Shown piece after piece: positions 52,849 to 63,613 of a stretch of DNA of 64,000 nucleotides (positions are counted from its first letter, which is position 1; each line of letters opens with the position of its first letter). Where the stretch lies: the NCBI GenBank assembly GCA_037975125.1, contig JAJQOW010000232.1:85296-149295 (forward strand). The letters are read 5' to 3'. Below the pieces are notes generated by a model. That model was not told where the DNA came from, searched no databases, and worked only from the letters and a program-made list of their open reading frames with translations. The DNA is from Latrodectus hesperus (taxonomy: Eukaryota > Arthropoda > Arachnida > Araneae > Theridiidae). The position numbers and the translations under genes are program-made.

Positions 52849-53395
52849 TATTAGGTTGGGGAATAAGTTCGTAGCGTTTTTACCAAAGACTTTTATTTAA
52901 ACAAAAAACAGTAATTATATCAAGTTAATCAATTATATATTCGCCGTTACAGTTTACAACCTCTTCCCACCTCTCGACCTAATTGTTGATGCTGTTCCGC
53001 CAAAAATCATCTGGTCTGGTGTCAAAGAAGTTGTTGAGCCAGTTTTTAAGGGCCTCTTTGTTATCGAAGGTAACGCCCTTTAGATGATTTGACAAGACGC
53101 GACAAAGATGGTAATCGGTAGGTGCAAGGCCCGGAGAATACTGTGGATGCTTATGGACCTCCCATTGGAGCTCTTGGAGTGCGGCTTTGATGACTTGTGC
53201 AACATGGCGTCTGGGGTTGTCGTGAAGGAGTAAGGTTTGACCATGTCGATCAGGTCTTTTCAGTCGAATAGCCTCAATCACGAGGTGTAGCTGGGCAATG
53301 TAGAGCTCCTTGTTGACTGTGACATTATTTTCAGCATTTTCCAGTGCACCAAGAGGTCCTTTGCTTTTACTGTAGAAATGCGCTTCAGAACTGAA
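52849..53395 (-). mobile_element. 5'-truncated mariner transposon
   Basis: A terminal inverted repeat of mariner type (TTAGGTTGGGGAATAAGTTC) begins at 52851, directly after a TA. The transposase remnant follows on the minus strand. No matching inverted repeat exists on the other side; similarity stops near 53375-53395 and AT-rich unrelated sequence begins. The copy is one-ended and cannot move. Confidence 0.92.
52925..53390 (-). pseudogene. mariner transposase, C-terminal part
   Basis: The translation has NNVTVNKELYIAQLHLV, LKRPDRHGQTLLLHDN, EVHKHPQYSPGLAPTDYHL, GVTFDNKEALKNWL and FFDTRPDDFWRN. The second and third catalytic Asp (HDN and PTDYH) are present with exactly 34 residues between them, the mariner D34D spacing. 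HDN is followed by PRRH where ARPH is usual. A TAG at 52979-52981 interrupts the end, after which VERWEEVVN and GEYIID continue in frame to a TAA at 52925. The helix-turn-helix half and first catalytic Asp are missing. An in-frame ATG at 53507 is outside the element. Confidence 0.93.
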
Positions 53396-54560
53396 TAAAA
53401 GTTTTATTATATAACTTAATATATTTATGTTTACTTCTCTCAAATCAATTTTTAAATGCTTTGCTTTTTCAGAAATAAATGTCAATCTCATACTATAGAT
53501 TTTTATCAATGAATCATGTCAAAGTAATCGTAAACATTTTTAATTCATAAAGTAATCAGCCAAAGAAGTACTTATTAGATTTAAATTTAGTCTAATATGA
53601 ATGTGTTTACAATAGAATACTTCAGTTCAAAGGATTTATTTGAGGCATTTTCTTCAGAGTGTTAATTGATATATATTAAAATCCTGTACATATCTTTTTC
53701 AAATATAAATTCGAAAATTCTGATTTTACTATTTACAGATTCATAAATTTGTTTTTTGTCATAAAATTTTATGGTTTTAACGTTTCAGGTGCTTTTTTTT
53801 TAAAAAAATGGAGTTAACTGTCAAAATACAATTTGTATTGATTGGATTATTGAAAAAAATTTAATTACCATTTTTTAACACTGCTCATACAAATTTTCAT
53901 GAAAAATTGAAGATTTAAAATAAAATTTATTTCATAAATATATAAACACTTTACTTGTCGTGTACAAATAAGGGTTTAATTTCTTATATAACTCAGTTAA
54001 AAAAATATTACATAAATATTAAATTTTATTTCTATAATTTAGTAAAAGCGTAAAATTCTGTGACAGTTAATAGCAAAAATTTGGAAAAAATTGAATAGAA
54101 AATAAAGACTTTAGTGTAACATGATTACAATTTTAAAGAAAAACATTTCAAAAGAATTCAACAGATTTATTTAAAATAAAATTATCGTGAGATTTTTAAA
54201 TATAATTTTGTCTCTACTGGCTTATTTTTATTTTCCTTACTGATTTACTTGTTTCATCTTATAATACTGATAGCTATCAATGCATCAAAGTTTTGATTTA
54301 TACGCTAGGAGGCAGCATATATATTTTTAGATAATATATATTGAACTGTCAAATAGTTTGTATCTAATGAGTAATTCAAGATAAAATATATTTTAAAACC
54401 ATTTTTCTTGTGTGATATTTGTATCAATTTAATTTTTTTCTCTTTTTTTAAAAGTGCGCGTTTGAGAATGTAATTTCTAAAAACAAGCCTTACTCAGAAA
54501 AAGATTGGAAAATTAAATGAATTATTTTTAGCAGTTTTTTGCAACACTTTGTTTTAATGA
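53396..54560. other. AT-rich non-coding stretch
   Basis: Nothing is recognisable. Confidence 0.6.
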
Positions 54561-54623
54561 AATTCTGAAGCTTACTTTTAATGTGCTCTTCGATGACCAA
54601 ATTTCTTTTCCTTACTAGTGCCT

Positions 54624-54637
54624 GTAACCATGGAAAC
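54624..54637. promoter_or_regulatory. X-box-like site (RFX family motif)
   Basis: GTAACCATGGAAAC is almost identical to the site at 1260-1273. Further along, 54893-54918 has CAGATGGCGCTGCTG (CTCF- or YY1-like core) and an inverted CCAAT (GATTGG). The cluster could be a regulatory module, but no gene is attached. Confidence 0.35.
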
Positions 54638-57046
54638 AAAGTTGAAGTATGACTTTAATTTTTTCTTAGTTACTTTGTTTTTACAATGAATTTATTTAAA
54701 GTGTACAAATGCCAGGAGTTTAATTACAAAAATATTTAGTTAAGCTCAAATTAAGAGTTAAAATTGTGATGCTACTGTAGTGTTCTTATGTTTACCGTGG
54801 TGAAATGTTGAAGAAGCAGGTGCAAAATAATCGAATGATCGTGTTTTTCACATTCGATACAAATCATCAACTAAGTATCTCTTGTTTACAGATGGCGCTG
54901 CTGTGCTGTGATTGGATTATTTAACAGTAGGCTTTGATGAATGTAGTGAGTGACATTGACAAAATAAAATATCTGATGAATCTAATAGTTTTCGTTGAAG
55001 GTAATTTTGAATTTTGTTCCCAGCGAATTTTTCTTCATTTACCAATATTTTGAGCAGTCTTTCTTCTGTTTTTTGATTTTGCTATCTGATAATTTTTAGC
55101 GTTAAATTTCTTTAAATTCATGAACATAAAAATATCTTAGAAAGTTACATCTATCTTATTGCATTAATATCCATTAAAGAGCTTTCTAAAAATTCTTATT
55201 TCTTGTTTTTATGAAAAGAAAAAAAAAAAACATCTAATAACTTGTTATTAATGTCTGTTAATAAATTGTTATTAATGTATTGCTTTAAAGAATTAATTTT
55301 TTTGTTAAACTTTATACACCAAAAACATTTTTTTTAATAAAAATTGCAGCTATAAATATATTATGTCGTATATTTTTAATGACTTATTTAATTGTGAATT
55401 TCGAATGAAAAATTTATGATTAAATCTTCATTGAGAAGTCACAATATTGTGCATTAAAGTCTATCAAATTGTAAAACGAAATCATTGAAGAATTGTTTAA
55501 TAATCAATAAAATAAAAAAAACTATTTTCTTGATAAAGAGAAATTGATAGATACCATTTTTGTCAACATTGCTTAGTTTCATTTTTCTATTTACTGAGTA
55601 ATCTATACTTATTAAAAAAAAACTTCTATATAGCATTAAGATATCTATACGAATAAATAATCAAGGTTAACATTTACGTTATGGCAGTACGATATTATTG
55701 CTCCTGTCATTTTAGTTGTAGCAAATACTAATTATTATTTTCCACAAAGGAAAATAAGTTCATAGCTTGCACGCGATTTCCTATTTTTTTCGAGAAAGAA
55801 ATATTTTAGTATGCTTCATTTAGCAATGTCTTCTATGATTCGTTTCACGCAAGGAGGAACTCTAAGAATACTTATAACAAAATTCAATCACAATTTTATT
55901 ATCTTCTGATTTTTTTTTTTACGTCTTGCGTATGGTTGCATCGTTTTATCCTTATCTATCTTTTATTTTTGCAAACATCGGACGTGATCAAATGAAAGCT
56001 TCATTTGTGATAAGCATTAATTATACGATATTCCTTAACGACAAAAATATTAAAATGACCAAATTTAATTTTCATGCGTCTCTATCTTCTTATAGTTCAC
56101 ATTTAGTAGGAGTTTACGTGTTTCATAATGGAGAACTGTAAAAGTTTTTTATTTTTGCTTAGTCTATGTTTTTAAATGGCAGAAAAACATTAAAAAATGG
56201 TAGAGATATTTAATCTTAAAAGTTGAGCTGACTTTTCATAGTTAATGTAATATTAAAAATATTTAAAATAATTATAGAATACAACATATTAATTCTACCT
56301 ATCAGAAGAATCGATGGTGGACATATATTTCCTATTATGAAAAACGTTTCTTTTATGTGGAAAGCATTTGTTTTATGACAATTTTTTAAAGTAAAATAAT
56401 AGATTTCATACTTTATATCTTCATAAAATTTAACTTTTTATGTGTTCTCTTTTAGAGTATTTATTTTAAGTAAAAGCTTAGACATTTAATAATGATTCTA
56501 AAATTAATAGTTGACTTCTACTGGGAATATTACTGAAGTTTAACTTCTATGAAGATATAAAACGCAAGTTCAAATAGTTCATCAAAAATTTGACTTGACT
56601 TTTTGAATCAGATACAAACTGGAGCATGAAACATAGAAATTAAACTGATAAACAAATACAATTATTATTGCTCTAGGCATTTAAAATTATTACACAAAAG
56701 AGTGAAGATAATATTATTTCGAGTGGCAACGTGCTCCATTTCAATTAGGAGTAACCTAAATATGACGTCATTTAATGTTCGGATATTTAAAACATCATCT
56801 ATTTTTGTTGCTACATATGCTTAACGTAATTGTATATTGCCATGTTTTGTTATTGTTAATAAATGTGTTTATCTGTCATAATCTATGTTTTTATTTAGTA
56901 GCAATTTATTTTAATGAGCTAAAAGCTGACATCAAATAGATGTCAGCCTTGATTCAATACCTAGAAATTTCAACGTTAAGAAGGTTGCAACAAATGTAAT
57001 GATATTTATTGGATACACAGAATATAAAGTTATCAGAATTCTAAAC
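54638..57046. other. AT-rich non-coding stretch
   Basis: No gene is recognised. A full CRE palindrome TGACGTCA lies at 56763-56770. Confidence 0.5.
56763..56770. promoter_or_regulatory. CRE-like palindrome TGACGTCA
   Basis: An exact 8-base CRE/ATF consensus. The only other full copies noticed are inside the two unnamed repeats (near 2984 and 37062). The isolated match is weak evidence for function. Confidence 0.25.
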
Positions 57047-57507
57047 AATTTGAAGGGTTTTTTTTTTTACTAACGGCGGGCACTTGGGTGACAAACCCTA
57101 TACCACAACAAAGCCAAAAACTGCTACTCATTTGTCGTTATCCAACGGGTACCTGTGAACCAAGTCACGGAGGCGAGTAGCATTGCCCGCGCCATACCAC
57201 CATAAATCCGTTTATAGGGTGGGCCACATTCATACATCATCACAGAAGTTTGGTTTGTTTGTCGCTCAACGGTCATTTTTTTTGCACACGAGGGCTAATT
57301 AGAAGGGGACCTACGGTTTAAAGTGGATTCTGAACCACTACAAACATCCATGCCCAAGGTGGGATCATCACAGAAGAAAGGACAGAGAAACAGAGAGAAC
57401 AGAGAAAGAAAGTAACAGCCATACCTAAACCGGGATTCGAACCCGGGACCCACAGCTCAAGGGTCACGAGCGCTAACCACTCAGCCATTGATAGGCAAAA
57501 TTTGAAG
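57047..57507 (-). mobile_element. complete tRNA-derived SINE, family B, with target duplication
   Basis: On the minus strand it starts at about 57498 with a tRNA-like head: A box TGGCTGAGTGG near 57480-57490 and B box GGGTTCGAATCCCGG (57430-57444). A TTTCTTTCTCTGTTCTCTC stretch and a 300-base body follow, containing CACCCTATAAACGG and CTCCGTGACTTGGTTCAC, then a poly-A tail (T run at 57058-57070). AATTTGAAG flanks it at 57047-57055 and 57499-57507. An open frame of 66 codons across the head is a by-product. Confidence 0.93.
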
Positions 57508-58035
57508 ATATCAGTCATAATAAATCGACACCAGAGTAACTAACTTAGGCAGCAAAAATGCATTTAAATGCTCTGACATGGAGTTGAACAGAGATTGCAT
57601 GGTATATTCGGGTACACCAGTTCATACACTAAACATTATGTTACGGTTCATTGATCTTAGTGGGACGCGAATTTTGACATGCCATTTACTCGGATACAAT
57701 AAATTTATCGGTAAGAAATTAAAAAATGTGCAAATCAGAGCAAGAGTGTATCAAAAAAAAAATCAAGACAATTGGATAAAATGCATCACACACTATTCTG
57801 ATGAAAAATAACATTACAGAGTACTCGAAATTGGGTTTGAGCTATGTCCTCAGGCACATCAAAAGATATTCTTCAAAATCTTAGCAATGATAATAAGATC
57901 TAATAGAGACTTGTATCCACAGTGATAATTTATACCATTGGCTGCACGCTGATAATAAATGCTATCCTCAATCCTATGAAACATCAGTGCGATGTTAGTG
58001 AAATTATTTAAATTTTGGGATTCATTTGAAAAAAA
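57508..58035. other. mixed-composition stretch, unidentified
   Basis: This part is GC-richer than most of the window. An ATG at 57578 opens 77 codons (MELNRDCMVYSGTPVHTLN) that I do not recognise. It may be part of an older element into which the Tc1 copy inserted. Confidence 0.35.
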
Positions 58036-59011
58036 TACTATCTGACTAAAAGTATCAGGACATCCAATGGCACAGACTTAGAGCGTTCTGAGACACATAT
58101 TAATATGATGTTGGTTTCTCTTTTGCATCGATGACAGCCTGCACATATCTGAGAAGACTTTACACGAATGTTTGATAGGTGGCCATAGGAATTAATTTCC
58201 CGGCGTCCTTCTCAGATAAAGTGAATGCTCGCAATGAAGATGGTAGATTTGGCTGACTATGCAATCTGTGCTCTAATCCATCCCAAAAGTGTTCTATGAG
58301 ATTTATATTTGGGATATCAGAAGTCTAGTTCAGTTTTTTAACACTCATTTCGTCAAACCACGTCTGTGCATGTCTTGACCTGTGAATAGAGCAGGAACAG
58401 AAATGGTCCTTACTCAAAATATGGCGATAGAGTTGGGAGATAAGTATTGTTCAGGTACTAATGAACCCATGGCCAGGGCAAACCATGAGAATTATCCCTA
58501 CACCATTATACTGCCCACACCAAATTTACCAGCCGGCACGATGCAATCACTTATAAAACGTTTACCTGGCATCCGCCAAACCTAGGCGCATCTATCTGAC
58601 TACGAGACTGTAAAGCGAGATTCTTTACTCCAGAACAGTTTTCGACATGTCGACAGTCTAATGACGGTGAGTTCTGCGCCCCTGCAATCTATGCTTCTCG
58701 TTTTGTGGATTTATGTTCGACTTGTGAGAGACCATGGAATCCTAAATTACTTAGCTCTTGATCAAGAGTCCTGCTACTAAAACTAACGTCTGATGAACTT
58801 TGGAATTCCAGAAAAATTTCTATCAACGAGAGGACTTAGATTTTATTTCCCTACCATTTTCAAAATTTTGCGGCTGCGTTCACTATGTTTTATCTGCCTA
58901 CCACTTCGTTTTTCTGCTGTTTCACTGCCTCGATGTTTTCACTTCACAATTATGTCACTCACAGAACCATTTTTTAATGGAGTATCTCGATACTTTTGAT
59001 CAGATAGTGTA
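58036..59011 (-). mobile_element. Tc1-like DNA transposon, 972 bp, both ends present
   Basis: A TA lies on each side (58036-58037, 59010-59011). The terminal inverted repeats match: left CTATCTGACTAAAAGTATC from 58038 and, reversed, CACTATCTGATCAAAAGTAT from 59009. A broken transposase lies between them on the minus strand. The left end has lost the first base of the repeat. At 972 bp it is shorter than usual Tc1 elements (about 1.3-1.6 kb), and the sequence for the first helix-turn-helix is missing next to the right end. Confidence 0.93.
58090..58975 (-). pseudogene. Tc1-like transposase, multiply broken
   Basis: Across several frames the minus strand gives VSDIIVKWKHRGS-like sequence (W replaced by stop), SSRTLDQELSNLGFHGLSQV, KESRFTVS (the WSDESRF region with the first catalytic Asp altered), CIVPAGKFGVGSIMV, NINLIEHFWDGLEHRL-like sequence and VQAVIDAKEKPT. 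This order fits Tc1 transposases with a DDE domain. There are many stops and frameshifts, and the N-terminal 25-30 residues are missing. A 67-codon plus-strand frame here is a shadow. Confidence 0.88.
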
Positions 59012-61054
59012 TGACATATAGAGGTTTGTCATGGATCGTATCATTGGAAATGTCCGTATTTGTGATGCAACTTCATGAGTAGCAACAGTCATGGTCATCA
59101 TTCTTGACAATTCATGTTATTCAGGTTGTTGAATTTACAGACATTTGATGTCTTGCAAACGACTTCATTTCTTGTTTCAGAGTTTCATAATATCGATTTT
59201 TTAAGGTATGTCAGCCTTTTGTTTTGAAAATATTAGGAATCTCTGTTTTGAGAGGCATTCTATAGGATTATATGAATCTATCGATACCCCTTTCTGTTGA
59301 CAAATATAAGATTCTGAAAAATATAAACAATAATATTTTTATGAGATACGCTACAATTCAACTTTATTTAAAATCGGACACATCTCCTGGTAGATATTTC
59401 TCTTTCTTGGATAAAGTATAATCGCGTATTACTTTATCTGAAATAATATTTCTTAATGAGAAACCTGAAAAATCTCATACAAAATTTTAGGAATTTATAT
59501 AGGAGAAATATAATGTAAATTATTTTAAAACCGATACCTGTTTTACGGAAATGCATTGAAAATGATATTATATCATGCCAAGATCTATATGCTATGGCAG
59601 TTTTTGATGATGCGTGCATCATTTAATAGCGTGTCCCTTCCATGTGTAATAATATCCATGAACAATGGTCCATTAAAGATTCTGCCCAAAGTGTTCTCTA
59701 TTGCCTACAAATCGAAATAAAGGCAGTGGATTATCGAATCCTGGATGCGTTGATGCAAATCTGGGATGAATGTAGGACAAAAAGGATGGTGCGTGGTTTC
59801 ATATCATTCAGAGATATGAAAGCCAGTTTTTACGTATCTCTTTAAACAGAAGTTCATGTAGCTTAAGTTCAGCAAACATGTTGGTGAATCTGCTAGAAAC
59901 GATGAAATTCGTTGACCTATTGACCGAATTCTCTAGCCCAATACACACATAGTATCATTACTTTATGCAGAAGAACTCTATTATGTTAAAGTCAAAATAG
60001 GTTTGGTTACTAGCGATGATTTTGCATTACTTATTTGTTATGTTTTGATGCATGAGCAGATAGCAATCTCATAATTAAGGACCACCATGTAAGAAAAGTC
60101 CCGCAATCTCGGTTCCTTATTTAGATGACTAACATATATGATGTATATTAAGAAGATTCAATGGTTTTTCAGGGCCCATTTATACAAATTTATACATTCA
60201 TGATAATACACATGTAAATGTTGGCTTATCTATCCACAGACTGTCATTTTGGGTCTTCCTAATTCAATGCATTAATATCAGGAATCTCTTTTAAAACTGA
60301 TCGTTCTTATTTTGTTTAATTTTGATTTTTAAACTTTCTTTGTAAGTAGAAATGTCAGTTTAAATTTTAAAACAAAATATCGTCGTTAGATTTTGTTAAT
60401 TGAAAGTGAAAGTCTTAATGCTATATGCATCACAAGAAAGTGGTGACAATTTTAATAAATATGAGCAAAGTTAAAGAGTAAAACCATATATAAAAACAAA
60501 ATTTCTTAATTTTGGTGATGATTTTTATTTTTTAAATAATCAAATATCAGGTGTATTTACCTCATTTGAAACTCTGTAACTAGAAATATATGATCTTTTA
60601 ATCACCAATAATTATATTGATTGCGAAAATAAAGGACGAGTAAAGGTAATTAATTATAACAAACTTATGTTTGATATTATTTAATATAAATAATAGTGGA
60701 ATGTTAAATAATATCAAATATGTTTTGAACGATAAATTCGAAAGGAAATTAAATTAAAAGATTATCCTTTTAATACAAAATCACATTCTCCAATGGCAAA
60801 AAAAAAAAAAAAAAAATGCTGTTTAAAAGAAAATTATTTACATTCTCATGTAAATCAATGTAAATAAAACAACTTTTCTTGCTTTTAATGTAACTAATCT
60901 TCTCAATTACATCCAAACAATACAATAATTGAAAGTATTCTATGAACTTTTTATAACTATTAAAATTAAAAGAATTAGCTTTTAAAGGACATTTTATATT
61001 TTAAACTTTCAATGATTTTATTTCATATTGCCGTTGAAATAATATTTACTGTTT
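59012..61054. other. mixed then AT-rich stretch, unidentified
   Basis: 59012-60260 keeps the higher complexity seen left of the Tc1 element, with open frames of 62-67 codons that match nothing I know. It may be the other half of an older interrupted element. 60260-61054 is plain AT-rich sequence with a poly-A run at about 60799-60817. Confidence 0.35.
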
Positions 61055-61362
61055 AGTAACCATTATTGCCACCCTACTTGTCTAGTGGTCAGCATGCCTG
61101 ACAGTGGGTAGGGAGGTCCTGGGTTCGAATCCCGGTTCGGGCTTGGATGTACTTTCTCTCTCTATCTATCCTGTCTTTGTCCTTTCATTGCATGAATGGG
61201 TTGTTAATGGTTGTTCCCGCTCTATAAACGGGTACCTAAGACATGTATGTACTAAGAAAATCGGATTCCACACCAAATATATGGTTCAGTTAGAAAAGTG
61301 GAGCAGCGCACATTCTAATACCAGCCTAGCTGGCATTTGACAACAACAACAGTAATCATTAT
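61055..61362 (+). mobile_element. complete tRNA-derived SINE, family A, with target duplication
   Basis: The element is 61067-61350 (284 bp). The tRNA-like head has an A box (TAGTGGTCAGC, 61083-61093) and a perfect B box (GGGTTCGAATCCC, 61121-61133). Then come CGGGCTTGGATG, a CTTTCTCTCTCTATC stretch, a body with CCGCTCTATAAACGGG, and the 3' end GCCAGCCTAGCTGGC with a CAACAACAAC tail. The flanks AGTAACCATTAT (61055-61066) and AGTAATCATTAT (61351-61362) differ at one base, so the insertion is fairly young. A 78-codon frame across it is a by-product. Confidence 0.95.
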
Positions 61363-62370
61363 CAAATAAAACCAACACTTAAAGACACATAATTTTGTGC
61401 TAGTTTTGGAAAGACATAATTTGTGTGAGGAATTTACAATTGAGACTAATTGTTTTAACCGAAATATATTTCTTAAAATTTTTTTATAAAATTAAATCAT
61501 TTTACTTTAGTGAAATATAGTAAAAAATTTAAATTTAACACACACACATTTATTTTTTATCCCTAAAATGTACAGATAATTACTAGAAATATTAATTAAG
61601 ATTCTCTCAGCAAATCCTTTTTGATTTTTTATTAATTCTATAAAATAATGAAATAAAAGATCTTTCTTAGACACACACAGTATTATGTTTTAGAGTACTT
61701 TTTTTTAATTATGTCCACTATCGTCTTTTCAGATATGAGTCATGCACTCTAGTACAGTACTGGAATACCTCCAGAAAGTCATCACCAGAACGAACGTCAA
61801 AAAGAGAGGGACAACTAAAGAGATGCTCCCCGAATCATAGGTGAGGTGTCCCAGTGTACTTAATTTAAAAAGTTGAGCTTAAAAAATATCTATACATTAT
61901 ATATATATATACATACGCGATGTACAATGGAATAACCTTCTAATAAGAAGCATACGTTTATTGTACATACTCTGCCCAAATTAATGTGAAATTAACTTTA
62001 TTATTGTTAGTAATTTATAATTAAGACAAAAATAAGCCAAAATGAAATGTGTTTACATATATTTATATATTTGGGTTAGTAAAAATTTACAGTTGCTTAT
62101 GAATAATTGGTAATGTATGTATTATTGTTTTCATACTTACTTCACCAAATTGAAAAAAAAAAAATCTGAATTTCGAATAAAGAATTAGAATTCCAATAAA
62201 AAAAATATAAATACTGACATAGAATTACTATTTTTATTCCTATCAATAATTGAAGTTATATTGTTTCGCTCGAACTCACTGCTATTTTTTGATTTGTATG
62301 ATGACTTTATATAAGTTAATGTGAATATTAGTTTCTTATACTTTCATTAAGAAGAGTTTAATTTTTCTCC
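61363..62370. other. AT-rich stretch with one small GC-richer patch
   Basis: 61731-61862 is less AT-rich (AGTACAGTACTGGAATACC, AGATGCTCCCCGAATCATAG) and may be a fragment of a retroelement, but no family is identified. The rest is featureless. Confidence 0.45.
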
Positions 62371-62514
<144 letters not shown>

Positions 62515-63613
62515 TTAGTAATAAATATATTTTATTTCCATTATTAAGTATATATATACATTTATTTTATATTTTATTACTGAAATGAATATTTTTCTAA
62601 AGCTATATAGCTAATTGTCAATCCATATGAGTAATTTAATAACAAATAGTTGAGTAAAAGGGATAATATTTCTCAAAAACGGGGGATTTAAGAGATTAAC
62701 AATCTTACGCTTATGACTTTGAGATTTGTCTTTATTTTTTATGGAGAAAAACGCAATAAAATTTGAAGTAAACCTAAAATAACAAACTTCGCCAAACTGT
62801 CATAATGATTTTATCCTTCGCCGTAGATAAATAATTACTTAAGTATGTTTTTCAGAAAGACAATAAAGTTCTTTCTTCTTTTCGAAACAGTAATCCACTT
62901 GGTAAAGTTATTTATTAGGTTTTTTGGAGAATAATTCACAAACAAATATTAGGATGCTAATTTTAATTTATTTGTTGAAGCACCATAAAACTAAACACAT
63001 ATTCGTAATCAAGAGTAGTTTGAAAAGGCAATAGATACACTTGTTTGAGACCAGGGTTTCAAAATGTCTGCAATATCCATATAAAACTGGTTTAAAATTT
63101 CCAAGCAATTAAATAACCATTAATTTTGAGATTGATGCTTCCAGTATTAGAATAATTATTCAAAAGAGGGTTAATGTGGCTAAATAATTAATAACTATTT
63201 TTAATAAGACTGACGTTGCCAACAACATAACTAATTGTATAAAATGTAGCTTAATAAAGTTAATTAGAATTTTGTAATTATAGACAGAGGTCCTCTCAAC
63301 ACATACATCAATCTATCTCCGTGTTCTCTGTTGCCTTTTTCATTACTATCTTCCTTTCCTTTTTTGAGTAACAAAGAGAGTGTAGGAAGAAGCAAGAGCG
63401 AATTGAATTTCAAGGTACTTTCGATTTTTAGAATTTATCCTTTCCAAGGAATCATGGCAGACATGGTCGCCGAGGGATATTGCTACTACATTCGAAAAAA
63501 CAAATAAATCTAAACAAACAGAAAAAGAAAGGTGACATATTATAGGTTTGAGCTCTTTTTTACGTTCATTTCCCCAATGAAACAATAGCAATAAGAATTA
63601 TGAAAACTTAATC
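62515..63613. other. AT-rich non-coding stretch
   Basis: There is no gene. Near 63453 a short frame with mixed codons (MADMVAEGYCYYIRKNK then stop) sits in a less AT-rich patch; too short to call. Confidence 0.5.

Noticed and set aside
53396..53509. N-terminal extension of the mariner frame to the ATG at 53507
   Set aside because: Residues before about NNVTVNKEL are AT-driven (Ile, Leu, Lys, Asn) and unlike mariner transposases. The frame is open by chance past the break point.
58382..58585. 67-codon plus-strand frame, and the 68- and 73-codon frames near 58793-59021
   Set aside because: They are antisense shadows of the broken Tc1 transposase.
61067..61140. tRNA gene call at the SINE heads (also 57430-57490 and 63947-64000)
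   Set aside because: A and B boxes are present, but the acceptor stem is not closed, the sequence runs on into a SINE body, and the flanks are target duplications. These are SINE promoters, not tRNA genes.
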